64,000 nucleotides of DNA from Eriocheir sinensis (lineage: Eukaryota; Arthropoda; Malacostraca; Decapoda; Varunidae): positions 17,299,473 to 17,363,472 of the forward strand of contig NC_066512.1 of the NCBI RefSeq assembly GCF_024679095.1. Direction: 5' to 3'. A model generated the notes under the pieces. That model was not told the origin of the DNA and ran no database searches. It saw nothing but the letters and a program-made list of their open reading frames with translations. How positions within the stretch are numbered: the stretch's first letter is position 1; every line of letters starts with the position of its first letter. This document shows positions 45,752 through 57,990 of this stretch, in pieces. A program made the position numbers and the translations under genes.

Positions 45752-45975
45752 AACAGGTGGAGGCAAGGTAGCACAATCAAGGTAATACAGGTAGTCACGA
45801 ATCGGGTATTTCCGGAGCGCAGGAGCGGGTCAGGTGAGCTCTGCCCTGCCTCATTACCGGTGACGAAGGGTTGAAGGGAAGGCCGGCGCCACCTGTCCTT
45901 ACCCGTAACACCTGGCCCTTCGGAGTCGGTTGGGTCTTGCATATTTTGTGTTGGGTGAAGTTTACGGGAAGACAA
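45752..45975 (-). CDS. Candidate open frame, unidentified
   Basis: The minus-strand frame reads HPTQNMQDPTDSEGPGVTGK, DRWRRPSLQPFVTGNEAGQS and SPDPLLRSGNTRFVTTCITL, and then continues into the (CT) side of the (GA)n. On the plus strand a competing exon ends at GTCAG|GTGAGC (45834). Strand unresolved. Confidence 0.25.
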
Positions 45976-46293
45976 ATTCGAGGGATGTAAATTTAGGGAA
46001 CTTATTTTTTTCTTCTCACATGGTTAGTTCGACTTTATTGTTGTTTTGTTGTTTGTGGTTGGTATTGGTAGTAGTAGTGGTTATTGTTGTTGTTACTGTT
46101 GTTGTTGGTGGTGGTGGTGATGATGTTGATGATAGTGATTAACGTTCATGTTATTACAATTCTGCATATCTTGGGAACGTTTTTTTCTTTTTTAAGTACG
46201 TATATCAAAATGAAAATGAAAAAAAAAAATAAATATATCGATGACCATGCGTTACAATGCCAGAAGTGGAGAGGAAATGGTGGTTATGGGAAG

Positions 46294-46295
<2 letters not shown>

Positions 46296-46345
<50 letters not shown>

Positions 46346-46434
46346 CTCTCTCATCTCTCATCTCTCATCTCTCATCTCTCATATCTCATCTCTCATATCT
46401 CATCTCTTTTTCTCTCTTTCTCTTTCATCTCTCT

Positions 46435-46495
<61 letters not shown>
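46296..46495. repeat. Compound (CT)n, (CATCTCT)n, (CA)n
   Basis: CT array to 46340, heptanucleotide CATCTCT/CATATCT units to about 46408, and (CA)n 46438-46495. A plus frame after it (RVEFPASDAPTLRLHARYLS, 46560-46650) looks protein-like but has no splice support. Confidence 0.92.
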
Positions 46496-46497
<2 letters not shown>

Positions 46498-46689
46498 AAC
46501 AGAGCCATCACACGCACGCCAGGGTCACACCACGAACGATCATGGACAATTATTTCCTCATCAGGACGTGTCGAGTTTCCTGCCTCTGATGCGCCGACTC
46601 TCCGCCTTCACGCACGATACCTCTCACCTCGAACTGTTGACTTTTCACTTTTTTGCAATTATAGTTTTTACTCTCCCTCTATCTGTTTA

Positions 46690-46941
46690 ACTGTCTATCT
46701 ATCTATCAGTCAATTTATCTGTCTATCGATAAATATATATGTCTGTCGGTTTGCCTACCAATGTTTGTATGTATGTATGTTTGTATGTATGTATGTACTA
46801 TGTATGTATGTATGTATCAATATCCTTCCTTCCTATGTATCGGGAAAATCAAAATCAAAGCCCTCTCATTACTTCACTAAAGAGCATAATCGAGTACAGC
46901 TTCCTCCTATATTTCCTAACCTCAACTTTCCCTCTATCTGT

Positions 46942-46977
<36 letters not shown>

Positions 46978-46978
46978 T
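46690..46978. repeat. (TATC)n and (TATG)n tetranucleotides
   Basis: Arrays near 46690-46735, 46765-46817 and 46939-46978. Confidence 0.88.
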
Positions 46979-47309
46979 TCCATTCATATCAGCAATGCAT
47001 TATCTAACCTTTTCTTACATCACTGAACCGCATAATCGAGTCATCCTTTTTCTCATCCTTCGGCCTTTTTTCTAAGTATGATTAAGTATGCCACAAAGGA
47101 CGAACAGGATGAGACAGAACGGGACATTTGAACCAGACGCGCCCTCTAGAGTTGACTGGCGGTCCATTAGGAGAGACAAGGCAGGGCAGGGCAGGACGGG
47201 GCAGGGGTTGGCCAAGTCGGGCTGAAGCTGAACGGGGCCAGATGAACTCGTGATGGGTCAGGTCGCCGGTGTCTGTTCTTACCTAGCCGGCAGCGCAACC
47301 ACAATTCTA

Positions 47310-47375
47310 TCCTCCTCCTCCTTCTCCTCCTCCTCTTCCTCCTCCTCCTCCTCCTCCTCTTCCTCCTGCTGCTGC
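47310..47375. repeat. (TCC)n/(TGC)n microsatellite
   Basis: Interrupted TCC units ending in four TGC units. Confidence 0.88.
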
Positions 47376-47614
47376 TGCTCAACCCTCACAATGGACGCAG
47401 ACACAACACGGAGCAGCACAAGGCACACAAAGCCCCTAAGACTGCAATCCCTTAACACATGACTTTCAATCTATTCACCGGATCACCTCAAGCGAACGGA
47501 AATGCATCTTCATTCGGTTTAGTGTCTCCCAGTGTGATTTTTTTCCCCTAATAGAGACGTGGGACGCGATGAAGCCGGTAACCTGGGCGCTGATCACCAC
47601 ACAGGTAATTGGAT

Positions 47615-47807
47615 TTAAGGGACAGCGCCCATTAAGGTGACAAAAGGGTCATCAGAAGAGTCAGGTTGTATGGGCCAAGTCGCCGCCGCCGCTACCATCA
47701 CAGCCACCGCCACCACCGCCGCCGCCGCCACAGCCTCCTCCTCCTCCTTCGCCGCCGCCGCCGCTACCCGATACGGTTCAGGTTCCTCTAATGGCCTCCA
47801 ATTAGGA
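47615..47807 (-). CDS. Candidate terminal exon with an Ala-rich core, unidentified
   Basis: After a T-rich acceptor (AACTTTTTTTTTGCTC...GACAG) the minus strand is open for 63 codons to TAA. It begins PNWRPLEEPEPYRV, passes through Ala- and Glu-rich runs encoded by GCC/TCC repeats (47685-47770), and ends TWPIQPDSSDDPFVTLMGAV. The unique ends on both sides of the repeat keep one frame, which favours real coding. Confidence 0.38.
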
Positions 47808-47835
47808 CTGTCCCGAGCAAAAAAAAAGTTTCCCC

Positions 47836-47837
<2 letters not shown>

Positions 47838-47873
<36 letters not shown>

Positions 47874-47916
47874 CTTATACAACCATCGTGTGTGTGTGTG
47901 TGTGTGTGTGTGTGTT
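47838..47916. repeat. (CA)n and (GT)n in inverted order
   Basis: (CA)17 at 47838-47871 and (GT)14 at 47889-47916 separated by 17 bases. Third such inverted pair in the window. Confidence 0.93.
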
Positions 47917-47922
47917 TAGCTA

Positions 47923-48315
47923 GTGCCTACGATCACACCCATATCCAAGCATACTCTTACAGTCACACCCATTCCCGCTCCCTATTCCATACCCACAACC
48001 ACGCCCACGCCCAGGCCGCCACACCCTAGTCACCACTCCCGCACCCGTGACGAAACATACAAATCTTCGAAATCCCTCATCGCCCCGGGCACTGGCAACA
48101 CTCCGAGACAGGCGGGGAGGGGAGGGGATGTGTGCGTGACCCGGGGCAGCGACGACTCACCTGAAAAGTGTAATTGGTCCTCAGAAGACACATTAATAAC
48201 CAACAGAGACGAGAAAGATCACGAGACACCGGTGTTTGGCAGGGCAGCATACAAGCGCTTCCATGACCCAGGTGAAGTGAGTGTTAATGATCCAGCAGGT
48301 AAACACACGGAATAA
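47923..48315 (+). CDS. Candidate coding segment, unidentified
   Basis: Open for 130 codons. The first 40 are Thr/Pro/His-rich, then normal: SRTRDETYKSSKSLIAPGTG, GGDVCVTRGSDDSPEKCNW, SSEDTLITNRDEKDHETPVF and AAYKRFHDPGEVSVNDPAG. A good donor CAG|GTAAAC lies at 48299/48300, so the exon may stop there rather than at the TAA. Another donor-like site CCAG|GTGAAG is at 48271. No family recognised. Confidence 0.42.
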   Translation: MPTITPISKHTLTVTPIPAPYSIPTTTPTPRPPHPSHHSRTRDETYKSSKSLIAPGTGNTPRQAGRGGDVCVTRGSDDSPEKCNWSSEDTLITNRDEKDHETPVFGRAAYKRFHDPGEVSVNDPAGKHTE

Positions 48316-48604
48316 TGACAGGTGAGGGTTCATCTGGGAGTCGCAAGGGGCCAGGTGGCATATATTACCTCCGTGGACAGGTGATCGAGGTTGGCATTTA
48401 TCAGGTATCACCAATTAGAGATAATGACCCCCTCACCTTCGCCCTGCGCGCCTCCTCCTCCTCCTTCCCCTTCCCCTCTCCCCCTCACACACCAACTAAC
48501 TCCCGCTGCTGTTACTGCCGTTACTGCTCCTTCCTCCTGCTTAATGAGTACGCGTGGATGTAACCTTAGCTGACTCTTAATGGCTGGCTGGCTGGCTGCT
48601 GGTA

Positions 48605-48800
48605 CTGTTGTTGTTGTTGTTGTTGTTGTTGCTGCTGTTGATGTTGTTATTAGTGTGGTTCTTGTCATTACTGCTTTTCGTTTCTGTCGTCGTTGTTAAG
48701 TTGTTGATTTTATTGTTGCTGTTGTTATTTTGTTGTTGATGGTGGGGACAGTAGTGGTGGTGGTGGTGGTGGTGGTGGCGGCGGTGGCGGCGGTGGTGAA
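48605..48800. repeat. (TTG)n and (GGT)n trinucleotides
   Basis: TTG units near 48605-48650 and GGT/GGC units near 48757-48800, with degenerate TTG between. Confidence 0.88.
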
Positions 48801-49026
48801 AAATGACTTATATAACTACCATAGACCACATCGTTAAACTAAGCCCCTCACCCCTTCATCCCCCCTCACCCCTCCATCAAGTCGCCTCTTAAATTAAAGT
48901 AATGAACCGCAAATAAGGACAATCATTAAATACACTTCACGGTGAATGGCCCTGAAATTGGAGCCCTTAATGATGATGGAAACGGTAATGGCACGCTGCC
49001 AGCCCCTCGCGGGTAGGCATATCACC

Positions 49027-49375
49027 CAAGGGGATTATTTGCACCTCGGAAATAACTCCCATTCGCCTACTTAACACTGAGTCACGTCATCGACCGGCAA
49101 ATAAAAAAGAAAAGATATGACCGATGTGAAAATACGAAGTTATGTAATGTATTTTCACCTCGGGAATAGCTCTCATTCGCCTTCTTAACACCGAGTCACG
49201 TCATCGACCGGCAGATAAAGAAGAAAAAATGATATGACCAATGTGAAAATACGAAGATTATGTAATGTATTATCACCTCAGGAATAACTCCCATTCGCCT
49301 ATTTAACACCGAGTCACGTCATCGACCGGCAAAATTAATAAAGAAAAAAAATATGAGCGAATATTTTTCACCCAA
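49027..49375. repeat. Minisatellite, three copies, 114-118 bp unit
   Basis: CACCTC-anchored units start at 49042, 49156 and 49274. Each carries an identical GAGTCACGTCATCGACCGGC block, while the A-rich part between copies varies in length and sequence. The third copy is partial. Confidence 0.92.
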
Positions 49376-49537
49376 ATGACATGCACCCTCATACGACTCT
49401 CCTTCCTTAACTGCCTTCCTCACTCCGTCATTCCCTTCCCTTCTCTTCCCTTCCCTTCCCTATATGGCTGTTCAACCTCAGTGCAGTGCAGGTATTTTGA
49501 AACACCTTATAAATATTCCAATGCACAAAACCCACTA

Positions 49538-49542
<5 letters not shown>

Positions 49543-49585
<43 letters not shown>

Positions 49586-49735
49586 TTCTTTTACTTCCTT
49601 TTTTTCTTTTCTTTCCTTTTCTTTCCTTTTCCTTCATTTTCCTTCATTTTCCTTCATTTTCCTTCATTTTCTTTCAATTTCCTTCATTTTCACTCATATT
49701 TTTTTCCTTTTCTTTTCTTTTCTTCTCTCTCTTTT
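49543..49735. repeat. (CT)n then (TTTTCCTTCA)n decamer
   Basis: CT array to about 49581, followed by five or six TTTTCCTTCA units near 49620-49690. Confidence 0.85.
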
Positions 49736-50054
49736 CCATATTTTTTTTCATTCCCCTCTTCTTCATTCCTTCCCTACCCTCATTCACTCCATTCCTCTTC
49801 CCCAAACTCGCTCCTCAATGCATAACGAGAGTCCCCCCCACGCCATGAGCCTCCAATCTTCACTCACTCCATCCCCAAACTAACCTGATGACATCCCAGT
49901 GAGCTTCCCCAAAAGATTCCCCTTCTCCAGACCCTGAGCAAACAGTCCTCATTAACCCCTTCCCTCCCTTACCCCATTCCTTCCCTCTCTCCCTTCCCCT
50001 CCCCTCATTCCCTCTCTCCCTTCCCACGCCAAGGAGAAGAGAGATGCCTGGTCA

Positions 50055-50480
50055 TTTCTTGTAGGCATGAATTAGTGTTGTGGGGAGGGGGGGGGGAGAA
50101 GAGGATGGAGGGGGTAATGGAAGAAGGAGTTAAGACGAGTGGGGATGTGAGGGGGAAGGAGCGGGTGGAGAAAGGAGAGATGGGCAAGGGGGGTAGGGGG
50201 AAGGGGAAGAGGTAGGTAGGGCAAGTTAGGTGGGGATGAGGGGGGGAAAGAGGAAGGGTAGTATTGTGGGAAGAGGAGGAGGGGAAGAAGTAGTGGGGGA
50301 TGAGGGGGAAGGGGAGGGAGAAGGGGAAGAGGTAGGTAAGGGAACTTAGGTGGGGATGAGGGGGGGAGGGGAGGGGAGGGGAGGGAAGTGTGGTAGGGAG
50401 GGGAGGAGGGGAAGAAGTAGGTAGTGCAAGTCGAGTGGGGAAGTGAGGGGGGAGGGGAGGCGGGGAGGGGAAGGTCAGGC
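50055..50480. repeat. G-rich tandem tract, unit about 85-120 bp
   Basis: GAAGAGGTAGGTA-type landmarks at 50206, 50326 and 50411. Runs of four or more G are frequent and could form G-quadruplexes. Confidence 0.75.
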
Positions 50481-50597
50481 CTTCATCTCAATTCATTAGT
50501 ATTCATGATTTCATTTCTCATTTGACTCTGCATGAATAAGGTAAGTCAAGGAATAAGGTTATTTATGGAGGCAGTGCACCTGTCGCACACAAATCAC

Positions 50598-50599
<2 letters not shown>

Positions 50600-50659
<60 letters not shown>
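50600..50659. repeat. (GT)n microsatellite
   Basis: About 30 units. Confidence 0.96.
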
Positions 50660-50660
<1 letters not shown>

Positions 50661-50758
50661 AGGTAGGTATGGACAGATATTTATTTCCTTAATGTTCCGC
50701 CTTGCACCTCATTAATTGCTGTTGCTGACCAATTGGTTCACTGTTCTATTCAAGCGTC

Positions 50759-50759
<1 letters not shown>

Positions 50760-50815
<56 letters not shown>

Positions 50816-50893
50816 TGTTAGAAGATATATATTTTATGCAGAAGAAGAAGAAGAAGAAGAAGAAGAAGAAGAAGAAGAAGAAGAAGAAGAAAG
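50760..50893. repeat. (AAT)n and (GAA)n
   Basis: (AAT)18 at 50760-50814 and (GAA)18 at 50839-50893, then A/G-rich sequence. Confidence 0.95.
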
Positions 50894-52189
50894 AGATAAA
50901 AGAAGAGGAAAAAGAACAAGACCAAGAAGAAGAAAACAAGAAGAAGAAATTAGAAGCAGAAGCAGCAAAAGAAAACAAGAACAGAAAAAAAAAAACACAA
51001 ACACAATCTCCCACACACCCAAAGCCACCCAGCCACCCACACGCACACGCACACGCAAGGATTCGCCCGCAAAAACAGTCATTAGCTCAAACACTACCTT
51101 CGCCTCTCACCCAGTTTGTCCTGACACTGAACAATTGCCCCTCCCTCTCTACCCCTTTCTGCTAACTCCCCCCCCCCCCCCCCACGGCTCTCCTCTCAGT
51201 TCTCTCTAGCTTTTTCTTATTATATGTTTTCCCTCCTCCTTTCTTCTCCCTTTTAAGCCCTTTCTTTTCTCGGTCTCTTTTTCCTTTTCATTTGCTTCCC
51301 TCTTTACTTCATCCTTTTTTTTCGTCATTTTCAGTTTTATGTTTCCCGTGAATGTTGTTTTTCCTCCCTTCTTTTCTTTATCCTCCACTTTTTCTATCTA
51401 TCCATTATTCCTTTTTTTTTTTCATTTTTCTAACTTTGGATTCCCTTCTATTCCCCTAGTCGGTCTATCCTCCACGTCTCTTTACTCCACTTTCTTAAAA
51501 AATTCCTCAGTTCACTGCTTCCCTTATATCTTTATCTCTTATGCATGGTACCAGGACACCTCTCCTCCCGAAATTGACCTATCTTTCGGCCACTCCTCTA
51601 ACTCTTTATAGGAGCAGTGAGTAGCGGGCTTTTTTTCACATCTGTTACCTTTTTTTATGCCCTTGAACTGTCTCCTCTGCTGTAAAAAAAAAAAAAGCTC
51701 TCTCTCCTCCCTGTTCTTCCTCAGTTCTTTTTTTATGTCATGGAAGTCAAGCCAAGAAGAAGAAAACTATATATTTTATAAAGAAAATTCCCGCAACACG
51801 CAGCCCCAATTAACAGAAGTAGAAGGAGGAAGACGCCGAGACCCAAAGATAATTAACTGGCTACAGACGAGTCTTTATACGTTTAAGTCTTAAGAGGAGC
51901 TGGTTAGTGCTTGCGATAACAATCAACTTCTTTAAAACGGCAAAGACCGGTACTTTACTGCGACAGGAATGAGCTGAAGAACTTTCCAATATGTAGGAGA
52001 CAAGGCAAGTGTTTTATTTACTTCTTTCCTTAGTAAACTCAAGTGCCTGAAGAACTTTTTTTTTAAGTTAATAAAAGGCAGAATTGTTATGTGCCAACAG
52101 GTTTTATATTGCTTGCTTTTCCGTGCTTCCATGTTCCCTCTTCCTCCACCTGCAGCGAGTTACTAAGAGCCACAGTGGGGAGGTAAAAG
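50894..52189. other. A-rich then T-rich unique sequence
   Basis: 51166-51184 is a C run, and 51190-51660 is T/C-rich. No gene or element seen. Confidence 0.4.
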
Positions 52190-52850
52190 GTGAGTGTAAA
52201 GATTTTGGAAATAAGTGTGTGAGAGAGAAGAGGGGAGGAAAGGGGGGGAGGGAGGAGGTGGGAGGAAGAAGACATATATCACACCCAGCCACGCCCCGTC
52301 CATGCTTGTCTGTCTCAAGTGACGGGGAGGAGAGAAAATGAAGAGGGGGTGAGGGAGAGACGAAGATGAAGAGACAAGGGGAGGAGGAAGGAAGGAGAGG
52401 AGGGGTGGAGGGGAAAAAAGGAGTGGAGGAGGAATTGGGACGAAAGAAGTGATAAGAAGGAAAGACGGAGAGAGAAAGCAAAAGAAGAGAAGCAGAAGTG
52501 AGAAGAGGAGAAAGGAGAGACGGATGAAGAGACGGAAGGAGAGGCAGAGGATGGAGTGGACGAAAGAAGAGAAATGAGAAGGAAGGGCAGATAGAGGAAA
52601 GGAGAAAGAAGAGACGAAGGAAGGGAAGAAACAGACGGACAAAAGAATATAGAATAAGAAGGAAGGACGGAGAGAGGAGGGAAAAAGAAGCGAAGCAAAA
52701 ATGAAGAGAGGGGAAGAAAGAGGGAGGAAAAGGTGATAGAGGAGGGTGTGGGACAAAAGAGAATAAGAAGGAAGGACGGGTGAGGAGAGGAGGAAGAAGC
52801 GGAGGAAGAGGAGAAGCCACAGGTAAGAGGAGGGGCGGCTGGGGAATCAC
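52190..52850. repeat. Polypurine (GGA/GAA-rich) tract
   Basis: Over 600 bases of almost pure A/G on the plus strand with loose GGAAGGACGGAGAG words. Minus-strand Ser/Leu/Pro frames here are artefacts. Confidence 0.75.
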
Positions 52851-53248
52851 AGGCTTTCAGGTGCTTGAGGTTAACTGATAAAAGGCGGCCTGGATAGATT
52901 TATTACCGAAGGAGGACAGTGTAATGAATGGAGATGGATCGTATGAAAAAAGCAACAACACAGCCACGACGGAGATAAAAAGAAAGGCTGTAAAGCAAAA
53001 TTGAAGCCTTGTCAGGTGAAGAAGGAGGAGGAAGAAGAGGTAGACGTAGGAGAAGGAGGGGGAAGGAGAGGGGTAGGGAGGAGTCAGAGGCCATTGCGAA
53101 AGCAATCAAGCAAACAAGAACGCAAGCAAGTAACTAAACACACTATCAAACAAACAAACGTACGTACAGACAAGCACACTATCGATAGCACCATTATCCC
53201 GCTGCCTCAATGACGTCACATAACATCGAAATATCAGGCAGGACGTTA

Positions 53249-53250
<2 letters not shown>

Positions 53251-53323
<73 letters not shown>
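53251..53323. repeat. (CA)n microsatellite
   Basis: About 36 perfect units. Confidence 0.97.
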
Positions 53324-53325
<2 letters not shown>

Positions 53326-53499
53326 CATACTCTCTACGTGAATGAACACGGGCACACTTCCTTAACATGAGCATCCCGAGACAGTGACGGAGGAGCCAGA
53401 TCGCACGGGCCCACGAATACAGAGAAGGGGCGTATAGGGAGCACCTGTACACGCCACCTGCCTACCTGTTGGACGGACGAACGGACGGACGGACCCTGA

Positions 53500-54660
53500 C
53501 GAGGAATGGGAGGAAGGGGTGAAGGCAGGTAAGTAGGTAGGTAGATAGGAATGAGAGTAACAGGTGCATGAGAAGAGATGAGGATGTAGATAAATGTAGG
53601 AAGGCAGGAAAATGATAAAGGGTATGAAGAGGGATAAGGAGGACAATGGGATATAAAGGAAGGAATGGGAGGAATGGAAGCAAGGGGGTAAAGTAGAAGA
53701 GAAGTAGAGGAGAGAATGTTTGCAGATGTAGGAAAAAGACTATAAAAAAAGAGTATGAAGGGGAAGTAAGAAGCACGGGAAAGGAGGACAGTGAATGATA
53801 TAATAAAAATAAGGGAATATGAGGAATGATAGCAAGGGGTGGACAGGTAGGTATGAGAGGAACAGAAGCATAAGAGGAGAGGATGTTCGTAAATGTAAGA
53901 AGGAAATAAAACGATGCAGAAGGGTATGAAGAGTGGAAGGGGGGGATAAGCAGCAAGGGAAAGGAGGACAATGAAGGAGGGAATGGGAGGAATGGTAGCA
54001 AGGGGTGGACAGGAAACAAGAGAGGAAAAAGAGAGATGACTGAAGATGCTGGTGATATACTATAGATAGCTGAGGTACGGGCGGCTAGGAAGAAGGAAGA
54101 TAAGGAACAGAAGAAAGCTAGGAAGGAGGGAGGCGAGTGGTTGATACGGCATACGCAGAAAGGGTGAAGAAGGGGGAAGATGTGAAGAGAAAAGAGTTGG
54201 TGAAACTATAAAACGTTAGGGTGTCCGTATGCTGCCAAGAAGGGAAAAAAAACAGAAGAAAGCTTGGAAGGAGGGATTGGTTGATAGGCATACGTAGAAG
54301 AGGGAGGAGAAGAAGAGGAGGAGGGGAAAAAACGGGAGCTGGTGATACTACATATTATTGGAGTATATTCGACCTGGAAAAAGGAAGAAAAAAAGTAGTA
54401 GAGTAGTAGAGAGTAGTAGAGATGAGAGGGTCGACAGACATACATAGAAAGGGTAGAAGAAGGGGAAAAGGGAAAAAAGAGAAGGGAGCTGGTGAAAATA
54501 CAAATCGCTGTTGGAGTATTCAGAGAAGCAGGAAACAAAAAAGGAAAAAGAAAGCTGAGAAGAAGAGAAGGAGGAGGCGTAGGAGGTAAGGGAGAGGCTG
54601 GTGTAGCTATAAATCGCTGGGGTGTGGGCGGGCAGGCAGGGTAAGGCTTCTGTAGGTACA
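53500..54660. repeat. Purine-rich degenerate tandem repeat
   Basis: AAGGAGGACAATG, GGGAGGAATGGTAGCAAGGGG and GTATGAAGAGG recur at roughly 150-bp spacing between 53590 and 54020. A second family (AGCTGGTGA...TATAAATCGCTG) recurs at 54330-54620. Confidence 0.6.
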
Positions 54661-54805
54661 ACAAGAGGGGGGAGAATATGCTAATCACCTCCTTCTCAAC
54701 CCTAACCACCCCCACAATTATCCCCTAAGACCACTACGCCCCCTACCCACACCCATACCTCCAACGCCCCTTCCCCTTGCCACTAAGTTATACATACCCT
54801 CACCC

Positions 54806-54839
<34 letters not shown>

Positions 54840-55239
54840 CACTCGTACGCCATGTCCTCCTCCTCTTCCTCTTCCTCTTCAGTCACATTCTGCTTCCCTC
54901 TTTCAAGGTCGACCTCATCAATATGCATAAAAAAGACAAACGGAAGGCCACGAGTAATGAAGAATAGCCACGGGGGGGTGAGGGGAGAGGGGGGGGGCGA
55001 AGCTGAGTAATGCGAAGTCGTTAGTTGACAACACCCCATGCTACTGATGAAGGAGAAGGGGGGTCAGGGGGGAGGGGTTGAAGGGGGGAGGGTTAATGGG
55101 TGGGGTGGAGAAGGGTGTAGTAAAGAAGGGCAGGTAAGTAGATGGGTGGGTAGGTGGGTAAAGAAGGCATAGGGAGGTATTTAGATGGCAGTGTATGGGT
55201 ATGAGTTAGGTGAGTATGGGTAAGTATGGGTAAGTAGAT

Positions 55240-55600
55240 GGGTAAGAAGGAAGGAAGGAAGGAGGGAAAGAAAAAATAAATGAAGGAAGGAAGGAAGGAA
55301 GGAAGGAAGGAGGGAGGGAGGGAAGGAAGGAAGGAAGGGAGGGAGGGAGGAAGGAAGGAAAAATAGATGAAGGAAGGAAGGAAGGGAGGAAGGAATGAAG
55401 GTCGGTAGAAAGGTAGGTAGGAAGAAAAAAAGAAGAAAAAGAAATGAAAGAGGAAGAAAGAAAGAAAGAAAGAAAGAAAGGAGGGAAAGGAAGGAAAAAA
55501 ATGAATGAATGAATGAGGAAAAAAAGGAAGCATGGTAGGTTGGCAGGTAGGAAGGCAGGTAGGTTGGCAGGTAGGAAGGCAGGTAGGAAGGGACAGGGGC
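55240..55600. repeat. (GGAA)n with (GTAGGAAGGCAG)n
   Basis: Long runs of AAGG units, an AAAG stretch at about 55459-55482, and three or four GGCAGGTAGGAA units at 55540-55590. Confidence 0.85.
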
Positions 55601-56300
55601 GGGGGTGATAGAGACATAAGAGAGGTATTTAAAAATCGGCCTATGGGTACGTGTGTGTGGGTATGGATAATGATGGGTATGAATGAGGGAACGTAAAGGG
55701 AATAGGGAAGTGTGTGGGTATGGGTACTGATGGGTGTGAATTAGAGAACGTAAAGGAAAGTGGGCCGAGGAAGTGCATGAGAGAGAGAGGATTTTCATTT
55801 GAGTTATTTTTTTTATGGTGGGAGACAACAGAAGAGTAAGAAGAGGAGGAAGAAGAGGAAGAGGACGAGGAAAATGGTAATGAAGATAGGATAGGGAGGA
55901 TGAGGTGAGGGAAAAAGAGAAAAAGGAGGTGGAAAAGATATTGAAGGCAGAAGACAGAAGAAAAATTAGGAAAGACGAAAGAGAAGAAAGAGGAAATGGC
56001 AATGAGGGAAAAGAAGAGGAAGAAAAAATGGAAAGAATAATGAAGACAAGACAGAAGAAGGGTTAGCAGAGAAGAAAGAGGAGAAAGAGGAGGATGGAGA
56101 AGAAAATGAAAACAAAACACAAAAGAAGGGGTTAGGAGAGAAGAGAGTGGAGGAAGAAGAGGAGGATGGAGGAGGAAGGGTGGGAGGAGGTAATGAAGTG
56201 GTTAGTGCAGGTGAGAGGGCTTGGCGAACAGGTGAGCGGAGCGAAATAGGCGGACAGATGCGTGGGCGAGATGACGGAGAGGGGAAATAAAGATAATGCT
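55601..56300. other. Continuation of the purine-rich domain
   Basis: Mostly A/G with loose GAAGAGGAAGAA words and no supported feature. Confidence 0.45.
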
Positions 56301-56742
56301 CACTCTCTCTTTTTAATCAGCATCCCATTGCCGAGACTTGTTTGAAGGCGGATGCGAGAACAAATAAGTATGTATAAAAAATAATTCAAAATGTAAAGAA
56401 ATAAACGCGAAAAAATGGAAAGACTGAAGGAACAAATAAAAAAAACAAAAAAATATATATTAAGGAAAGTAAGATCAGAGTGAAGAAATGTAGAAGGAAT
56501 ACGGAAATAATATAACTCTCCTTCATTCTCTCGATCTATCTCTGTATCAAGCACAAACAAACACAAAAACACCAACCCACCCCCTGACAAACAAGCAAAC
56601 AAACAAGCACACTTCGCCTCAATCTTTCGACCATTACTGCAATAAATTGAACCCGTTTCTCATGCAAGTATTTTCTCACATTTGCATCTAACCACCACAA
56701 TCTCTCAGTCTCAATCTGTCTCTCTTTTCTCTTCTCTTATCT

Positions 56743-56745
56743 TCT

Positions 56746-56811
<66 letters not shown>

Positions 56812-57190
56812 TCTCTCTCACTTCCTCCTCTCTCTCCTCTCTCTTCTTCTTCTCTTCTCTTTTCTCTTCTCTCTTCTCTTCTCTTCTCTTCTCTTCTCTT
56901 CTCTTCTCTCTTCTCTCTCCTCTCTTCTCTCTCCTCTCTTCTCGCCCCTCTCCCTTCTCCTTTCCTCTCCTCTCTTCCCCTTCCCCTTCATTCTCTCTTC
57001 CCCTTCTCATTCTCGTTCTCCTCCTCCAACACCTTCACCTTCATCTTCTCCTTCTCCTCCTCCTTTTTCTTCCCCTTTCCCCCTTTCCCTTCCCTCTCCC
57101 CTTTCTTTTCCCTTCTCTTCCCCTTCTCTTCCCCTTCCCTTCCCCTTCTTCTTACCCCTCTCTTTCTCCTTCTCCTTCTTCTCTTTCCCA
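56743..57190. repeat. (CT)n, (TCTTC)n and C/T-rich tract
   Basis: CT array 56743-56803, CTCTT pentamers to about 56935, then C/T-rich sequence to 57190. The strand bias is reversed from the neighbouring purine tracts. Confidence 0.88.
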
Positions 57191-57210
57191 CCTTCCTGTT
57201 TACCGCCAAG

Positions 57211-57296
57211 AGATCGCTCCCCAAGACGGGTTTGCGCTGCGGGGTGAGGCGCGGCGTTGGCTGGGCGCAGGAATGTTTACCTTAGCGGGGCAATAA
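57211..57296 (+). CDS. Candidate terminal exon, unidentified
   Basis: A pyrimidine tract ends CTGTTTACCGCCAAG. It is followed by 27 codons with G/C endings (IAPQDGFALRGEARRWLGAG then MFTLAGQ) and TAA. The upstream tract is a microsatellite, so the acceptor may be accidental. Confidence 0.28.
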
Positions 57297-57374
57297 GCAT
57301 GCCTGATAAACTTCACTTCCCAATTACCGCATTCCATCTCCAAGAAGCACACGCGCCGCGGCCAAAACACGACG

Positions 57375-57990
57375 AGGAGGAGGAGGACGAGGAGAAGGTG
57401 GAGGAGGAGGAGGATCAGGAGGAGGAGGAAGGGGTAAGGGGAAGAAGAAGAGGGACCAGAGCAGAAGTAATAAAAATTGTAGATAAAGAGGAACAGCAAA
57501 TGGAAAAGCTGGATCAGGAAGAAGAGTATGAGGAAAAGAAGAGTAGGAGGGTTTGGATCAGGAGGAGGAGGAGGAGGAGGAGGAGAATCCGACTCAGACA
57601 ATAAAACTGAAGATAAGGAAGAAGAGCAAGAAGAAAATCTGAATCAGGAATGGATAAATTTTGAGATAAAGAAGAGGAGACGCAGGAATATGAGGAAGAG
57701 GAAGTGAAGGAAGAGGAGGAGGAGGAGGAAGAGGAGGAAAAACTGGTTCAGAAGGAAAGTATTAAGGAGGAGAAGAACGATGAAAAACAGAATCAGGCAG
57801 GAAGGATGGAGGCAAAATCGAGATCAGGAAGAGAGAGAAAGAGGACAACGATTATCAGAAGGAGGAGGAGGAGGAGGAGGAGGAGGGGGTAGAGGCAGCG
57901 GAGGAGTAAAGAGGAGGAGGTGGGGGAGAACTTAAATAGGAGGAGGAGGAGAAGGAGTAGGCGGAGGAGGAGGAAGAGGAGGCAGCGAGT
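57375..57990. repeat. (GGA)n-rich polypurine tract
   Basis: Several GGA arrays (57375-57430, 57560-57590, 57710-57745, 57860-57985) in A/G-rich DNA. Confidence 0.8.

Noticed and set aside
46084..47007. 307-codon plus-strand frame
   Set aside because: Strings together CT, CA, TATC and TATG arrays. Only a short unique section (46500-46670) is protein-like, and it has no splice support.
52104..52850. 248-codon minus-strand frame
   Set aside because: Ser/Leu/Pro/Phe-only composition from a polypurine tract. The frames at 53462-54715, 55093-56120 and 58497-59486 fail for the same reason.
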